A DNA stretch of 64,000 nucleotides, taken from assembly GCF_032362555.1 (NCBI RefSeq), contig NC_083535.1:1364001-1428000 (forward strand), written 5' to 3'. Positions 62,008 through 64,000 of this stretch are shown piece by piece. The translations under genes and the position numbers were made by a program. Numbering within the stretch: position 1 is the stretch's first letter; every line of letters starts with the position of its first letter. This DNA is from Amyelois transitella. Taxonomy: Eukaryota > Arthropoda > Insecta > Lepidoptera > Pyralidae. The notes beneath the pieces were generated by a model, which searched no databases, had not been told where the DNA came from, and saw only the letters and a list, made by a program, of their open reading frames with translations.

Positions 62008-63121
62008 AATAGGGATGTGGACTGTACTCAAATAAGTGTAAAATTTTACGACGAAAAGGTAGTTTCTATAGTAAAAATAATAAAAAACACAATATTTTCC
62101 TGAATAAACAAGGGATTATTTTTTTATTTAATAAAATGTAATAAAATATTTCACCCTCAAGTCACGTGACAATGAACACCAATCAAAACGCGTGATGTCA
62201 CGCGTTGCAATACAAGAATTTTCGCTGTCAAGTATTATGGTGTTTGTTGATATTTGGATCATATTGTTACCGTGATTTCCGTCCGATTATCTTTTTGAAT
62301 AAATTTTTAAAGGGTTTCCCATAATGGAAAGTGGATATATTAAGGCAGATATTTCAAATTTGCCAAGAATTGATTGCTTTACGGTGGCTAATTTCTTCGC
62401 AACAAATAGTAACTTCTGCTCTGCTGAATTTAGAAATGTGAAGACATCCATGTAAGTAATATACTCAAGATACATTATTCTAGCAATAGTAGGTATTTTT
62501 AAATTATAAGGTAAAAACGAAATAATATGATTTTGCCATATCATTGCCCAACTATAATGAAAGAACGAAACATTGTTTACATTATTTCTAACCTAAAAAT
62601 TCGAGTTATTGTCTTTGAAAACTTGAAGAGAAAAAATATTTTAATATGTACAAGTAAATGTAACAAATATTATCAAACTTACATCAAAATGATCCTCACA
62701 GAAATACATTTTACTTTGTGTAGATACAAGTGCCGGATCCCGACGGGCTAATTGAAGCCACTTTTTCCGCATTGTTTTTGTACGTGGAACGTGAATAAAC
62801 AGTTTTCAGGTGTTTTAATAGTTGTACTTTTACACTGCGGCACCGCACAATGTTTATAAAATTTTGAATTCATATTATTATCACACAACTACGAAATAAC
62901 TATTACATACATACAACTTCGACAATATTTTATAACGCGTGACGTCACAGCGGCCGTTTGACAGGTATCTGCGTTTTGGCGCGATATTTTAAATGGAATT
63001 TTAAATAAATTATTTTAAAGGAATTACTTGAAATAAAAAAATAATAATAAATAGTTTGGGTTATATTTGGTACTTATGCATGGTTTTAAACACTTTCCCA
63101 AAAATAGTCCACATCCCTATT
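62008..63121. mobile_element. 1.1-kb terminal-inverted-repeat element
   Basis: Ends are a 16-bp perfect inverted repeat: AATAGGGATGTGGACT at 62008-62023 and its reverse complement at 63106-63121. Inside, two subterminal AACGCGTGAYGTCAC motifs (62187 and 62934) are in inverted arrangement. A cut-and-paste DNA transposon derivative is the simplest reading. No clear target-site duplication was found. Confidence 0.7.
62324..62451 (+). CDS. Transposon-type first exon inside the TIR element
   Basis: ATG followed by 42 codons and a strong GTAAGTA donor. It contains ISNLPRIDCFTVANFFATNS and FCSAEFRNVKT, which from memory resembles the N-terminus of a large family of transposon-encoded or transposon-derived arthropod proteins carrying SWIM/YqaJ-type domains. 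The next exon could not be identified; splicing to the nearest acceptor (62723) gives only nine more codons. It is probably the leftover 5' end of the autonomous element's gene. Confidence 0.4.
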
Positions 63122-63423
63122 GTAAATATTATTCATTATCTGTGACTGAGTTCTTCCGGGTAGCATCACTTGTTTTGGTACATGAGATATATTTTTAAGC
63201 AACAGTTATATAATTAATTTCACAGAAATATCGCCATTGCAATTATCGATAGCACAAAAGAAAACACAATTATGTTTTGCAGACTTTAAAGTACAGTTAT
63301 CTCAAATAAATTTTGAACAATCGCAAAGCTAGATAATATGTATTATGTTTTATTTAATCTCTTTGGAATTGGTGGAGAAGTACTCTCAAAAAATTGCTCT
63401 CTTACACTGATGACTTAGCTCTT

Positions 63424-63520
63424 ACATACATACATATCATCACGCCTGTCTCCCATTGAGGTACGCAGAGAGTTTGGATTTCCACTGGCAACCTTACAGA
63501 AATCTACCGCCTCCTCGTGG
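63424..63520 (-). repeat. Rep-B, diverged
   Basis: Tail ACATACATACATATCATCAC and CGCAGAGAGTTTGGATTTCC. Confidence 0.55.
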
Positions 63521-63647
63521 TTAATAAATTAGCTATGTATTTATAAACTTTAAATAAACATTTCCACTTTTACATACATACAATGAAGAAAATTTATCTC
63601 CAAAACAAGAGTTTGAAAAAATTGTTATTTATATATCAGCAAAACAT

Positions 63648-63861
63648 ACATAAGACTTGCAGGGAAGACACTAAAAGGCCACATTCAGCAATTTAGCTTT
63701 ATGATAGAATTGAGATTGAAATATGTAGCAACAGGTTCCTAGCCCATCACCTAAAATAGGAACCCCAAGTTTATTAGCCTATCCCTTAATGCCCTATTAC
63801 GACATCCATGGGAAAGACATAAAGTGGTCCTGTTCGTGAGTGCCAGGAACCACATGGCACT
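63648..63861 (-). repeat. Rep-A, diverged
   Basis: ACTTGCAGGGAAGACACT to CCAGGAACCACATGGCAC. Confidence 0.75.
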
Positions 63862-64000
63862 TTATATATCAGTCTTCAATTTAAGCTTAGCACTTAAAAA
63901 ACAATCTATATTGTCTATGAAATAAACACTTTGGATTACAATGCTTTGCAAATTAACATACTTAGAAAATTGTTGTGCACAGCAAATCTCGCAAATAACA

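Noticed and set aside
62724..62795. Second exon of the TIR-element gene giving a longer acidic tail
   Set aside because: The phase left by the donor at 62452 reads through this acceptor in another frame and stops after nine codons.

Overview
The window is AT-rich animal nuclear DNA, most likely from a ditrysian moth or butterfly. The evidence is short exons with GT-AG introns, very dense small interspersed repeats, two Helitron-like families of the type common in Lepidoptera, tRNA-headed SINEs, non-LTR 3' ends with (GTAT)n tails, and animal genes with insect-style gene structure. The species cannot be named from this sequence. There are no bacterial operons, CRISPR arrays, phage genes or genuine standalone tRNA/rRNA genes.

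Four protein-coding genes can be assembled exon by exon, with all splice phases agreeing. (1) A plus-strand cyclin N-terminal-domain protein of the CNTD1 type (13843-18628; 5 coding exons, 280 aa). (2) A plus-strand RNF220-like gene (coding 33771-38723; 6 coding exons, 351 aa), with a probable GC-rich promoter and non-coding first exon at about 25816-25890. It keeps the RNF220 middle region but has no RING finger. (3) A minus-strand gene of 16 coding exons (54198 down to 40904; 591 aa) that I cannot assign to a family. (4) A minus-strand Cdc42 Rho GTPase (61566 down to 59509; 4 coding exons, 191 aa, complete with CAIL prenylation box).

Layout: 1-13.8 kb is gene-free and repeat-filled. 13.8-19.2 kb holds CNTD1 and a tandem array of its last exon. 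19.2-25.8 kb is gene-free, with a LINE fragment and a G-rich tract. 25.8-39.3 kb is RNF220-like. 40.6-54.2 kb is the unidentified gene, convergent with RNF220-like. 55-59.5 kb is AT-rich intergenic or 3' flank. 59.5-61.65 kb is Cdc42. Upstream of Cdc42 are a 57-bp perfect-arm palindrome and a 1.1-kb terminal-inverted-repeat element carrying a transposon-type exon.

The genes do not form an obvious pathway. The striking features are structural. Two separate genes carry tandem duplications of an exon end (a terminal exon in CNTD1, an exon tail plus splice donor in RNF220-like), with mostly silent changes between copies. Several repeat insertions with clear target-site duplications sit within tens of bases of splice sites. 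I see no multi-gene undescribed 'system'. The best candidates for something new are the exon arrays, the RING-less RNF220-like protein and the unassigned 16-exon gene.
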